Of a stretch of DNA of 64,000 bases, positions 29,608 to 38,219 are shown piece by piece. A model generated the notes under the pieces. The model was given only the letters and a program-made list of their open reading frames with translations. It had not been told where the DNA came from and searched no databases. Position numbers and translations under genes: made by a program. Positions within the stretch are counted from its first letter, which is position 1. Every line of letters begins with the position of its first letter. Source of the DNA: Gimesia fumaroli (lineage in GTDB: Bacteria; Planctomycetota; Planctomycetia; Planctomycetales; Planctomycetaceae); contig NZ_CP037452.1 in assembly GCF_007754425.1 (NCBI RefSeq), positions 4,253,164-4,317,163 of the forward strand, read 5' to 3'.

Positions 29608-32129
29608 TTCCCTTCAAAACGATCATGCTGCAGATCAGCTTTTTGAGCATGCTGCTATTTGTCGTGGGGCAACCAGCCTCCGATGCGCAAGACAAAACTC
29701 CCGACGGGGAAAAACCTGCGAAAGTAGATCCCGAGAAAAAAGAAGCGAGTCCCCCCGAAGAAGAAAAAGAGCCTCCATTACCCAAAATTGAACAAATGCA
29801 GATACCGACGGTCGATGAACTGCTGAAGAAGCCGCCCGTTGACTGGATCGTACTGGAAAATGATTACGTCCTGGTCGTGGAACCAGTCTATCCGCGACCT
29901 GATACACTGGGTCAGCTCGAGGCTGCTTTGAAAGAAAGCTATAACTGGCCCAAACCAAGAAGCAAAGAAGAAATTGACGAACAACGTAAACTTCGAGCAT
30001 CCTATAATTTCCTCCAATTAACGTTGGTGGACGATAAAGAAAACCCCGAATACCGGATCCAGAGAAAGAATGTCAAACAAGTCGTCCACCATGAAGACCA
30101 GATTCTAAAACGGATCGATGAACTGCTGAAGTCGAATGATTTAAGAACGGCATTTGAAATGTTACTGGTTCTGGATCGTAAACATCGTGACTGGCCTGGA
30201 TTTGACCAGCGTCAACAACGGTTGATGTTCCTGGAAGCCAAAGACAAACAGAAATCAAAACAATACGATAATGCGCTTGCTTTCATTGAAGATTTACACG
30301 GCCGTTCCCCGGAATACCCAGGCTTGAGTAAACTGGCAGGCGAAGTAATTGATGTCATTATTACTCAATCCGTTAAAGAAAACGCATTTCGAAAGGCGCA
30401 TTACTACTTAAAACGTCTGGCGACGATGTTCCCCAGGCAACAAACGGTTGCCAAATGGACAGAATCGTTTCTCAATCAGTCTAACGACATTTTGAATCAG
30501 GCAGAACAGATCGCAAAACAGAATCAGTTCCAGGAAGCAGTCCAACTCGTCTCCCGTGCGTCAATTGTCTGGCCCGCCAACCCTCGCATTCGCGAATCAT
30601 TGCTGCGGTACCATAACCGTTACCCCGTGATCAATGTCGGTGTCCTCGAAACAGCAGTAGAAAAAACCCCGTTCTTTCTGGAACGGGACTCAACACGTCG
30701 TCATCAGAAACTGACACAGATCCCCTTATTTGAAGTCGGCCGCGTCGATCAGACTCCCCAATATCAGAGCCGCTTCTTTGAACAGTGGGAACCAACCGAC
30801 CTGGGACGCCGGGCCGATTTTTTTCTGCGACATTCTTACGCCACCTGGGAATCACATCCCAAGTTACTGGCGGCCGATATTACGCGTTTCCTGCAAAATA
30901 AAATCACACCCGGAAGCAATCAATACGACGAACGTTTTGACAGCTATGTACGATCAGTTTCAACCACCGATCCCTTTACATTCAGTATCTATTTCGACCG
31001 GGTTCCCTTACGCACAGAATGGTTGTTGGCTTTACCCATAGAAGCGTCTCCCATCTGGGAGAACGTCGCGGTCGATTCAGAAAGCAAACCGGCAAACTCC
31101 GATGTATTTGTCTCAAGTCGATTTATCATTGATCAGAAAAACCCCAATGAGGTGCGTTATGTACGCGCGGTACCAGAGCCCGCTGACCTACGTGAATTTA
31201 ACATTGCCCAGATCAATGAAATCAGGTACCCCAGTTTTGAGAAGTCATTCCAGGCTTTACTACTCGGCGAAGTCTCTGTGCTTCCGTTCCTCCCAGCCAA
31301 ACTGGTTTCATTTTTCCAGGAATCGGAAGAATATAATGTCGTCCAAAGTGAAATCCCCTTAACGCATGTCCTGCAATTCAACCCCGAAAGCAATCCTTTG
31401 AAAATTGTAGAGTTGCGGCGTGCTCTTGCTTATGCCATTGATCGAAACAAGATCTTAAAAGAAACACTGTTACACGAATCAAAATTATTAAACGGTCGAT
31501 TGATTACGGCCCCCTACTACACCGGACTACAGGCATATAATCAGCAGGTTCCTCAACGCGAATATAATTTCCCCCTGGCTGTGGCGTTAGCAGTCGCATC
31601 ACAAAAAAAACTAAGCGGTCAATTTCCACCGCTGCATATGCTCTGCGATCCGAACCCGGAAGCACAGGAAGCAGCACAGGAATTAATCAAAGCCTGGGCA
31701 AGAATTGGCATTCATGTCATGCTGATCCCCAACACTCCCGCAGAAGCAGAAAAAAAGAACCTAAAATGGGATATCGTCTACCGCACCGTAGCCATGACAG
31801 AACCGGTCATGGAACTCTGGCCGTTCCTGACAGTCGGAAAAGGCGCACAGATCGAATCTCTGGAGATTTTCCCCGACTGGATGAGACAGAAATTAATTCA
31901 GCTTGATGAAGCAACCGACTGGGAAACAGCCACAGCCCTCTTAAAGAAACTACAACAGCAACTCTATTCCATGGCACATATTGTCCCTTTATGGGAGATT
32001 GACCAGTTCCATGTTTTCCGGACCAATATTAAAGGTTACGCAGACCGTCCGTTGATTTTCTACGATAATGTAGAGCAATGGATTACGACTCCCCTTTACC
32101 CGAAAGTGGAAACGTTTACTCAAAAATAA
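29604..32129 (+). CDS. Exported solute-binding-protein-like (ABC family 5) protein with long N-terminal extension
   Basis: 841 residues with a signal peptide (about 1-28), a Lys/Glu/Pro-rich stretch, a helical TPR-like region (about 180-330), and a C-terminal half like the oligopeptide/dipeptide-binding SBP family 5 (ELRRALAYAIDRNKI near 600, later LIKAWARIGIHVMLIPN). Such proteins normally deliver peptides to an ABC importer, but no permease or ATPase lies nearby. Here it is coupled by a 4-nt overlap to the FHA/propeller gene within the ExbBD run, so it may be a fixed ligand-binding part of that machine. The assignment rests on the C-terminal pattern and is tentative. Confidence 0.7.
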   Translation: MIPFKTIMLQISFLSMLLFVVGQPASDAQDKTPDGEKPAKVDPEKKEASPPEEEKEPPLPKIEQMQIPTVDELLKKPPVDWIVLENDYVLVVEPVYPRPDTLGQLEAALKESYNWPKPRSKEEIDEQRKLRASYNFLQLTLVDDKENPEYRIQRKNVKQVVHHEDQILKRIDELLKSNDLRTAFEMLLVLDRKHRDWPGFDQRQQRLMFLEAKDKQKSKQYDNALAFIEDLHGRSPEYPGLSKLAGEVIDVIITQSVKENAFRKAHYYLKRLATMFPRQQTVAKWTESFLNQSNDILNQAEQIAKQNQFQEAVQLVSRASIVWPANPRIRESLLRYHNRYPVINVGVLETAVEKTPFFLERDSTRRHQKLTQIPLFEVGRVDQTPQYQSRFFEQWEPTDLGRRADFFLRHSYATWESHPKLLAADITRFLQNKITPGSNQYDERFDSYVRSVSTTDPFTFSIYFDRVPLRTEWLLALPIEASPIWENVAVDSESKPANSDVFVSSRFIIDQKNPNEVRYVRAVPEPADLREFNIAQINEIRYPSFEKSFQALLLGEVSVLPFLPAKLVSFFQESEEYNVVQSEIPLTHVLQFNPESNPLKIVELRRALAYAIDRNKILKETLLHESKLLNGRLITAPYYTGLQAYNQQVPQREYNFPLAVALAVASQKKLSGQFPPLHMLCDPNPEAQEAAQELIKAWARIGIHVMLIPNTPAEAEKKNLKWDIVYRTVAMTEPVMELWPFLTVGKGAQIESLEIFPDWMRQKLIQLDEATDWETATALLKKLQQQLYSMAHIVPLWEIDQFHVFRTNIKGYADRPLIFYDNVEQWITTPLYPKVETFTQK

Positions 32130-32178
32130 CAAAAGGTAAGTTGATTGAATTCAATCATAGTTTGATGTTGGAAATATA

Positions 32179-33777
32179 ATGCGTGTATTCGATGGTTTCA
32201 TATTCTGCCTGACTGTGATTCTGCTCTGGGGGATTGTCCCCCTTTCAGAGTCACCAGCCGTTGCTCAATCGGAAAAGAAACTTGCCCCTAAAATCGACTC
32301 AAGGCACATCAGCCTCCGCCCCTACCGAATCAGAATCGAAATCGCGTACGCCCCAGGCACCCGTTTCAGTCCTGAAAACCGCCTGAATCTTCAAGTACAA
32401 CTTCAGCAGATCATCGAACGCTCTGTGGGTGAAAAATGGACTCTGTCAAAAGCGAAGCAGCAACAGTCCGACACACCATCAGCCGTCGGTATTTCTGAGA
32501 ATGACTGGCTCCCCCTTCCATCCAGTGTGGGTTTGTCACGTTTGCATTCGGAAAACATCCTGAAACGCTACTCCCAACAAACCTTTGATAAACTGTTCCT
32601 GATTGCAATCGAGCCGTACGGAATTGGATATCAGGTTTCCGGAAGAGAATTCGATGTGCTCTCACAACAGCTCTGCCCTCTTGAAAAGCAGAACACCTAT
32701 GAAAAGGCGTTTTTAGCAGACACCGTATTCAAATCCATTCGCGATTTATTCTCATCGGTCATCACCATTGAAAATGTGAACAACGATCTGGTCACCGTTT
32801 CCGAGCAAGGCAGTCAGTATTTAACCCCCGATCCAACTGTCTGCACTTTAGAAAAAGGCTTCTACTTCCAACCCTTCTTTCGCTACCTGAATCGAGACCG
32901 GGAAGTGAAAAATATTCAGTTTATCCCCTGGACCTATTTGATTTTGGAAGACATCAACCGAAAATATGCCACGTGTTCCCTTGCTTCCGGCCTGCGAGGC
33001 ATTCTCAGCGGGAGCCGACGCAGAGTGGAAACGCTCGCCCAGCACGTGAAACCGGAATATCCTCAAACAAAACTGTCACTGATTCCGCGAGGAACGTCAA
33101 CACAGACTTACGCTGGGATGCGAGTCCAGACATCGCTGCTGAATCCGCAGGAGGTCCGGCAGCTGCAGACCGAAGCAAAAAAACAAAAAGAGAAAAACAA
33201 AGATGCAAAACCCATAACGCAAGATTATATTCTCGATGAATCTTTAACCAACCGCAGCGGAACAGTCACCCTGCATACCGATCCGCAACACCCCCTCATC
33301 TGGTTGTATGTCCGCAGTGGAAAAGCGCTGGTCGCCAATGTCCCTTATATCCCGGGTATCGCTCCTGAAGTTAGCATTCAAATTCCCGATGACCGAATTC
33401 GCTTGAACGTCGAAGGGGAACTGGCGGTATTGAACGGAGAACTGATCGAAGCCGTCGCTTCACTCTCTATGGAAATGTCCCGCATCAGAAAGTGGGCCAA
33501 AAACGACGAATGGGAGAAGGTCGATGAAGGAATCCGAAAACTGGAAGGTGGAATTTCTCCGAAACAGATCTATCAGGAAAAACTGAGTGTCATTCGCGTG
33601 TCGGCAATTGAAGCCGCCCAACAACAAAAGAATCGCGCTGCCCAGTCGCGCATTGCCAGCCTGTGCCGAGACACCGCAGACCGCATTGACCGTTTCCTGG
33701 ATCCCTCTGGAATCATAGATTTGAAAACAGAAATCCAGGACCTGAAACAACTACAACGCCAGGACGCACGTCGTTGA
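32179..33777 (+). CDS. Exported protein of unknown function, last gene of the ExbBD cluster
   Basis: 532 residues with an N-terminal signal sequence (LTVILLWGIVPLSESPAVAQ). The body has alternating strands and helices, two near-central blocks of charged helices (QLQTEAKKQKEKNKDAKP), a beta-rich part (GTVTLHTDPQHPLIWLYVRSG) and a C-terminal coiled-coil-like helix rich in Gln/Arg. I do not recognise a family. It is 49 nt after the SBP-like gene on the same strand, which suggests a shared role outside the cytoplasmic membrane. Confidence 0.65.
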   Translation: MRVFDGFIFCLTVILLWGIVPLSESPAVAQSEKKLAPKIDSRHISLRPYRIRIEIAYAPGTRFSPENRLNLQVQLQQIIERSVGEKWTLSKAKQQQSDTPSAVGISENDWLPLPSSVGLSRLHSENILKRYSQQTFDKLFLIAIEPYGIGYQVSGREFDVLSQQLCPLEKQNTYEKAFLADTVFKSIRDLFSSVITIENVNNDLVTVSEQGSQYLTPDPTVCTLEKGFYFQPFFRYLNRDREVKNIQFIPWTYLILEDINRKYATCSLASGLRGILSGSRRRVETLAQHVKPEYPQTKLSLIPRGTSTQTYAGMRVQTSLLNPQEVRQLQTEAKKQKEKNKDAKPITQDYILDESLTNRSGTVTLHTDPQHPLIWLYVRSGKALVANVPYIPGIAPEVSIQIPDDRIRLNVEGELAVLNGELIEAVASLSMEMSRIRKWAKNDEWEKVDEGIRKLEGGISPKQIYQEKLSVIRVSAIEAAQQQKNRAAQSRIASLCRDTADRIDRFLDPSGIIDLKTEIQDLKQLQRQDARR

Positions 33778-33808
33778 TTTTTAAGACAATGGAGCAATAT
33801 CAAGAACC

Positions 33809-34600
33809 ATGTGGACCCTCTCTCGAATCGCCGTCTATCCCATCAAATCACTCGACCCGGTTTATCTCGAACAGACAGAGATACTACCCGGCGGCGCACT
33901 CTCTGGTGATCGCCAATTCGCCTTATTTGATCAGGCCGATAATGTAATCAACGCCAAAAAGTATCCGGCCATTCATCGAATCCGCTCTCAATTTGATATA
34001 GCAAATCAGACAGTCACTCTTTCCTCAACTGAGACATCACCAGAGCCACTTCGATTTCATCTGATTGAAGAAAGAACCGAATTGGAAAACTGGCTCAGCG
34101 TATACTTTCATCAACAAGTCACTTTAAAAGAGAATTCCGAGTCAGGCTTTCCCGATGATCTGGAAGCACCGGGGCCGACCATCATCAGTACTCAGACTTA
34201 TGAAGAGCTGGCCCGCTGGTTCCCGGAAATCACCGTTGATGAACTCAGACTTCGTTTCCGCGGCAATCTGGAAATCGCAGGCGACTCACCATTCTGCGAA
34301 GACCGTCTCTATTCGGCCACTGATTCCCAGGTCTTGTTTCAGATCGGTCCCATCACCCTGGCAGGATCCAATCCCTGTAAACGGTGCGTAGTCCCTTCCC
34401 GACATCCGATCACGGGAGCTAAAGACTCAGACTTTATGAAAACGTTTATTCGAAAACGAAAAGAAACGTTTCCGGCTTGGGCACCAATTGAACTGTTCCA
34501 GAATATGTATCGCCTTGCCGTGAACACCAGACTCACCAGGCTGCCAGATAAGCCATCCAATATCATACGCGCCGGAGATCTCATCCAGATTCTGCCATGA
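33809..34600 (+). CDS. MOSC domain protein (molybdenum cofactor sulfurase C-terminal type)
   Basis: 263-residue MOSC protein of the YcbX/mARC type. N-terminal MOSC beta-barrel (SRIAVYPIKSLDPVYLEQTEI, GDRQFALFD), then the MOSC core with FRGNLEI and the conserved cysteine in NPCKRCVVPSRHPITG. Family members bind molybdenum cofactor and take part in sulfur transfer or N-hydroxylated base reduction. No ferredoxin domain is fused. It begins 31 nt after the previous gene but looks functionally unrelated to it. Confidence 0.9.
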   Translation: MWTLSRIAVYPIKSLDPVYLEQTEILPGGALSGDRQFALFDQADNVINAKKYPAIHRIRSQFDIANQTVTLSSTETSPEPLRFHLIEERTELENWLSVYFHQQVTLKENSESGFPDDLEAPGPTIISTQTYEELARWFPEITVDELRLRFRGNLEIAGDSPFCEDRLYSATDSQVLFQIGPITLAGSNPCKRCVVPSRHPITGAKDSDFMKTFIRKRKETFPAWAPIELFQNMYRLAVNTRLTRLPDKPSNIIRAGDLIQILP

Positions 34601-34843
34601 TAAGTGAGGCTCATCACCGACCGTCTACTGCATTATCAGGCCGGACCATAAGGCATAACCGTTATAACCGCTTCTTAGCGCGAATCGGTTACCAGATTAC
34701 CTTCCTTTTTTTTCAGATCAAAGCAGACATCTCAAAAACAGTACGCTAAGTTTCAAGTGTCGCTTTTTCAAAACATGTTGTTTTACATAATCAGAAAAAG
34801 CCTGTAACAAAGATGTTCCCCCACTTATTCGCAGGGAATCGCG

Positions 34844-35041
34844 ATGCTTGTACTCAGCCGAAAAAAAGACGAGAAGATCATTATTGGAGATTCAATCACT
34901 TTGATGGTGATTGAAATTAAGAACGATAAAGTCCGCCTTGGAATCGAAGCTCCTAAGGATGTGACCGTTCATCGTGAAGAAGTCTATGCCGCCATTAAAG
35001 AACAGAATGCGCATGGCAACTCGAATTGCGAAACTCCTTAA
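34844..35041 (+). CDS. csrA: Carbon storage regulator CsrA
   Basis: 65-residue RNA-binding dimer that blocks or stabilises target mRNAs at GGA sites. The sequence begins MLVLSRKKDEKIIIGD and contains VRLGIEAPKDVTVHREEVY, the full CsrA core including the RNA-contacting Arg. A good ribosome site (AGGGAA) lies upstream. The 243-nt gap before it holds an imperfect TAACCG/CGGTTA hairpin near 34670-34705 followed by a T run at 34706-34713, possibly the terminator of the MOSC gene. Confidence 0.97.
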   Translation: MLVLSRKKDEKIIIGDSITLMVIEIKNDKVRLGIEAPKDVTVHREEVYAAIKEQNAHGNSNCETP

Positions 35042-35091
35042 TAAGTCGTAACTCTTCCAGATTCCGCATTTCGTTTTTCGCTATCCCGCGA

Positions 35092-35985
35092 TTAGCTGTC
35101 TTGCGCTTGCGCCCACATTTTATCAAACACTTTGCGTTGCTCTGCTAAGGCTGCGACAGTATCCTGCTGAGGCAGTTTCCCTTCTTCGAGCATTAACCAC
35201 CCGGTATAATTCGCTCCAGCCATCAGTTCAAAGAATTCTTTGTGCGGATAGGGATTGTGAATCAGATCGTGAATGTGCGTTGTGTCGCCTAACCGATCTT
35301 TGACCATCGCAAAATTGGCTTCCAGCCCTGCCCCTTCCAGATCTTGCTTGTTGCAGTTCCAACAAATCGCCACATTCGGGTGATCAGCTACATCCAGAAT
35401 TTTTCTAATCGTCGGAAGATGAGCACATTTGCCGTGGACTTCCAGACGAATCTGCTGTCCCCAGTCGGCTCCATATTTACCGACCTGATTTAAAGAGCGA
35501 CCAATCTGCTCAATCGTTTCTTCATGTGAGACCCCTTTATGAAAAGAATCGGGTTTCACTTTGACTCCCGTGCCCCCCACATCATGGCTCAATTTGATGA
35601 ATTCCTGAGTGTCCACAATCGCTTTCTTCAGAACGGCTTTATCGGGATTATCATATCTTTCATTACTACCAATCCCAACCAACGTAACGGGACTGTCAGC
35701 AAACTGTTTCGCAACTTCCTTGCGCTCTGCCTTACTCAGTGTTCGCTCGACGCCATGCTTATGAGTCGTTCGGAGCTCGACCCCCAACACATTCGCCGTT
35801 TTGCAGTTATTCAACAATGTCGGTAAATCCCAGTCTTTCGCCCACTGATACGTCACCAGACCATATTGTGCCTGTTTTGCTGGTTTTTGATCGCCGAAGA
35901 CAGAACCAGTCAGACCGCCACCCAATGTCAAAGCGCCACTCAGCGCAGAAGTTTTCAAAAAATCACGACGTGAGTAAAATTCCAT
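35092..35985 (-). CDS. Tat-exported sugar phosphate isomerase/epimerase-like TIM-barrel protein
   Basis: 297 residues. The N-terminus SRRDFLKTSALSGALTLGGG is a twin-arginine signal. The mature part is an AP-endonuclease-2/xylose-isomerase-like TIM barrel (TYQWAKDWDLPTLL, VLGVELRTTHKHG, RLEVHGKCAHLPTI, HIHDLIHNPYPHKE with metal-ligand type His/Glu residues). Many planctomycete paralogues carry this Tat-plus-barrel layout and probably act on periplasmic sugars; substrate unknown. Converges with csrA with 50 nt between stops. Confidence 0.88.
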   Translation of the reverse strand: MEFYSRRDFLKTSALSGALTLGGGLTGSVFGDQKPAKQAQYGLVTYQWAKDWDLPTLLNNCKTANVLGVELRTTHKHGVERTLSKAERKEVAKQFADSPVTLVGIGSNERYDNPDKAVLKKAIVDTQEFIKLSHDVGGTGVKVKPDSFHKGVSHEETIEQIGRSLNQVGKYGADWGQQIRLEVHGKCAHLPTIRKILDVADHPNVAICWNCNKQDLEGAGLEANFAMVKDRLGDTTHIHDLIHNPYPHKEFFELMAGANYTGWLMLEEGKLPQQDTVAALAEQRKVFDKMWAQAQDS

Positions 35986-36295
35986 GAGTGAGATCTCCGT
36001 GAGATGTCTAAGTTATTTAGGAAGAATCTGCCCAGGCAGTCTGTTTCATCAATTCAGCAGGGAAATGAGCAATATACTCAAACATATTATTACTCAGTAG
36101 ACCAACAGATTACAAATGTCTTTTACAGGGATTTCTTAGCAAGAGCCACCTTGAGTTGGACTGGGCAACTTTACAATAAATGTCATTCCATTTATAAACA
36201 AGACAGAATGAACGTGATCGAAAGGTCATTCACTGCCTCAATCACGAGGCCCTGGTATTTCAGTTCTCTTTTTAAATACGATTTAGAGTAAGGCA
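35986..36295. other. Divergent intergenic region upstream of htpG
   Basis: 310 nt between the epimerase-like gene and htpG. A 95-codon open frame (36004-36291, plus) is present but has biased, unprotein-like composition and no relatives I recognise, so I leave it as noncoding. I looked for a CIRCE element ahead of htpG and found none. The region must contain both divergent promoters. Confidence 0.4.
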
Positions 36296-38203
36296 ATGAA
36301 CGAAAAAACATCCGAAAAATTCACATTTCAAGCTGAAATCAAGAAACTCTTGGATTTGCTTTCGCACTCACTCTATCAAAACCGGGAAATTGCGATTCGG
36401 GAGTTAATATCGAACGCCTCCGATGCTTTGGATAAATATCGATTTCTGGCGCTCACCGATGCATCCATCAAAGACGAGCAACCGTTAGAAATTCGTCTGG
36501 AGCCCGATACAGAAAACCGCATTCTGGGCATCTGTGATAACGGCGTCGGCATGACGCATGCAGAATTGATCGAAAACATCGGTACAATCGCCCATAGCGG
36601 CTCGCTCGACTTTCTGAAAAACGCAGACGGAGACGAAAAGGAAGAAGTCTCACTGATCGGCAAGTTCGGCGTGGGATTCTACTCCGCGTTCATGCTGGCT
36701 GATAAAGTTGAAGTCTTAACCCGCAGCTACCAGGATGAGTCCGGCTGGAAATGGGAATCCGACGGAACCGGCTCCTTTACCATTGAACCTCAAGAAGGTC
36801 TGGAACGTGGAACCTCCATCCGTCTGCACCTTCGCAAAGACCTGGATGAATTTACTAACGACACCCGCCTGAAATTCATCCTGAATAAATATTCCACGTT
36901 CGTCCCCTACCCCATTAAGCTCGGCGAAGAACTCGTCAACGACCAGCCCCCCATCTGGCTGGAACCGAAAACACAACTCACTCAGGAACAATACGACGGC
37001 TTCTATCAATATCTGGCACATAACGGCGAAGAACAGGCACGCTGGCATCTGCACCTCAGCAGCGACTCCCCGTTCCAGTTTCACAGCATCCTCTACTGCC
37101 CACAGTCCAATATGGAATTAATGGGTTTCGGTCGCACCGAACACGGCATCAGCCTCTGCGCCAAACGCATTCTCGTTCAAAACGACAATCGAGACCTTTT
37201 ACCCGAATACCTCAGATTCATCTACGGACTTGTCGACTCGGCTGACCTGCCGCTCAATATTTCTCGCGAGTCACTCCAGGACAATACGATCTTCCGTAAG
37301 ATCCAAAAAGTATTGGTCAAACGTGTGCTCTCGCACCTCGCATCCATGGCGAAGGACGATGAAGAAAAATATCTCGAATTCTATCGCCAGTTCGGCAGTT
37401 GTCTGCGAGAAGGAATCGGAACCGATTTCGAAAATCGCGATACCATCGCCAAACTTCTGCGGTTCCCTTCCTCTAACGGTACTTCTGAAAACGAACTGGT
37501 TTCTCTGGAAGCCTACCTCAAACGGGCCGATGAAAGCCAGAAACAGATCTACTATCTAGGCGGTAACGATTATAACACCATCACCAAAAACCCGAACCTG
37601 GAAATCTTCCGTAAACAAGGCATCGAAGTCTTCTACCTGCCGGACCCCATGGACGAAATCGTTCTCTCCAATCTGATGAAATTTGAAGACCACGATATTG
37701 TTTCCATCGATTCATCCGACGTCAAACTGCCAGGAGATACCGACAAGGAAGAAGATTCTGAGGAGAAATCAGAAAAGAAAGAGGAACAGAAAGAGCCACT
37801 CTCACCTGAATTTGAAAAAGTGATTTCCCTGTTCGAAGAAGAACTCAAAGACGATGTCGAATCGGTCACGAAGTCAGATCGTCTGACAGACAGCCCCTGC
37901 TGTCTCGTGATGCCCGAAGGCGCAATCAGCTCTCAGCTTCAAAAAGTTTTGAGTATGAACAACAAGGATTTCCCCACCACAAAACGCATCCTGGAAATCA
38001 ATCCCGATGCCGAGTTAATCAAACGTCTCTGTACCCTGTCGTCGAATGCAGACCAGCACGCGTTTATCAAACAGTGTGGCCGACAACTCTTCTGGAATGC
38101 ATCGCTCATGACGGGCATCGCCACCAGTCCGGAAGAAATCACGTCCAATATCCAAAATATGATGGAAGAACTCGCTCAGAAACGATCTCCCATCATTACA
38201 TAG
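36296..38203 (+). CDS. htpG: Molecular chaperone HtpG (Hsp90)
   Basis: 635-residue bacterial Hsp90. N-terminal GHKL ATPase motifs are intact (ELISNASDALDKYR near 36, CDNGVGMTHAEL, GKFGVGFYSAFM), followed by the middle domain (LVDSADLPLNISRESLQ) and the C-terminal dimerisation domain with PCCLVMPEG. An acidic/Lys-rich stretch (about residues 480-502, KEEDSEEKSEKKEEQKE) sits between middle and C-terminal domains and is longer than I expect for a bacterial HtpG. Ends 17 nt before the convergent halogenase-like gene. Confidence 0.97.
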   Translation: MNEKTSEKFTFQAEIKKLLDLLSHSLYQNREIAIRELISNASDALDKYRFLALTDASIKDEQPLEIRLEPDTENRILGICDNGVGMTHAELIENIGTIAHSGSLDFLKNADGDEKEEVSLIGKFGVGFYSAFMLADKVEVLTRSYQDESGWKWESDGTGSFTIEPQEGLERGTSIRLHLRKDLDEFTNDTRLKFILNKYSTFVPYPIKLGEELVNDQPPIWLEPKTQLTQEQYDGFYQYLAHNGEEQARWHLHLSSDSPFQFHSILYCPQSNMELMGFGRTEHGISLCAKRILVQNDNRDLLPEYLRFIYGLVDSADLPLNISRESLQDNTIFRKIQKVLVKRVLSHLASMAKDDEEKYLEFYRQFGSCLREGIGTDFENRDTIAKLLRFPSSNGTSENELVSLEAYLKRADESQKQIYYLGGNDYNTITKNPNLEIFRKQGIEVFYLPDPMDEIVLSNLMKFEDHDIVSIDSSDVKLPGDTDKEEDSEEKSEKKEEQKEPLSPEFEKVISLFEEELKDDVESVTKSDRLTDSPCCLVMPEGAISSQLQKVLSMNNKDFPTTKRILEINPDAELIKRLCTLSSNADQHAFIKQCGRQLFWNASLMTGIATSPEEITSNIQNMMEELAQKRSPIIT

Positions 38204-38219
38204 GACTGAATCGGTATCC

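Noticed and set aside
29604-32129. Assignment as a complete ABC peptide importer component
   Set aside because: No permease or ATPase genes are near and only the C-terminal half looks like the binding-protein family, so only an SBP-like label is given.
36004-36291. 95-codon open frame upstream of htpG
   Set aside because: No ribosome binding site, unlike-protein composition and no recognisable motif; it fills the divergent promoter gap.
35986-36295. CIRCE heat-shock operator ahead of htpG
   Set aside because: Neither TTAGCACTC nor its inverted partner is present.
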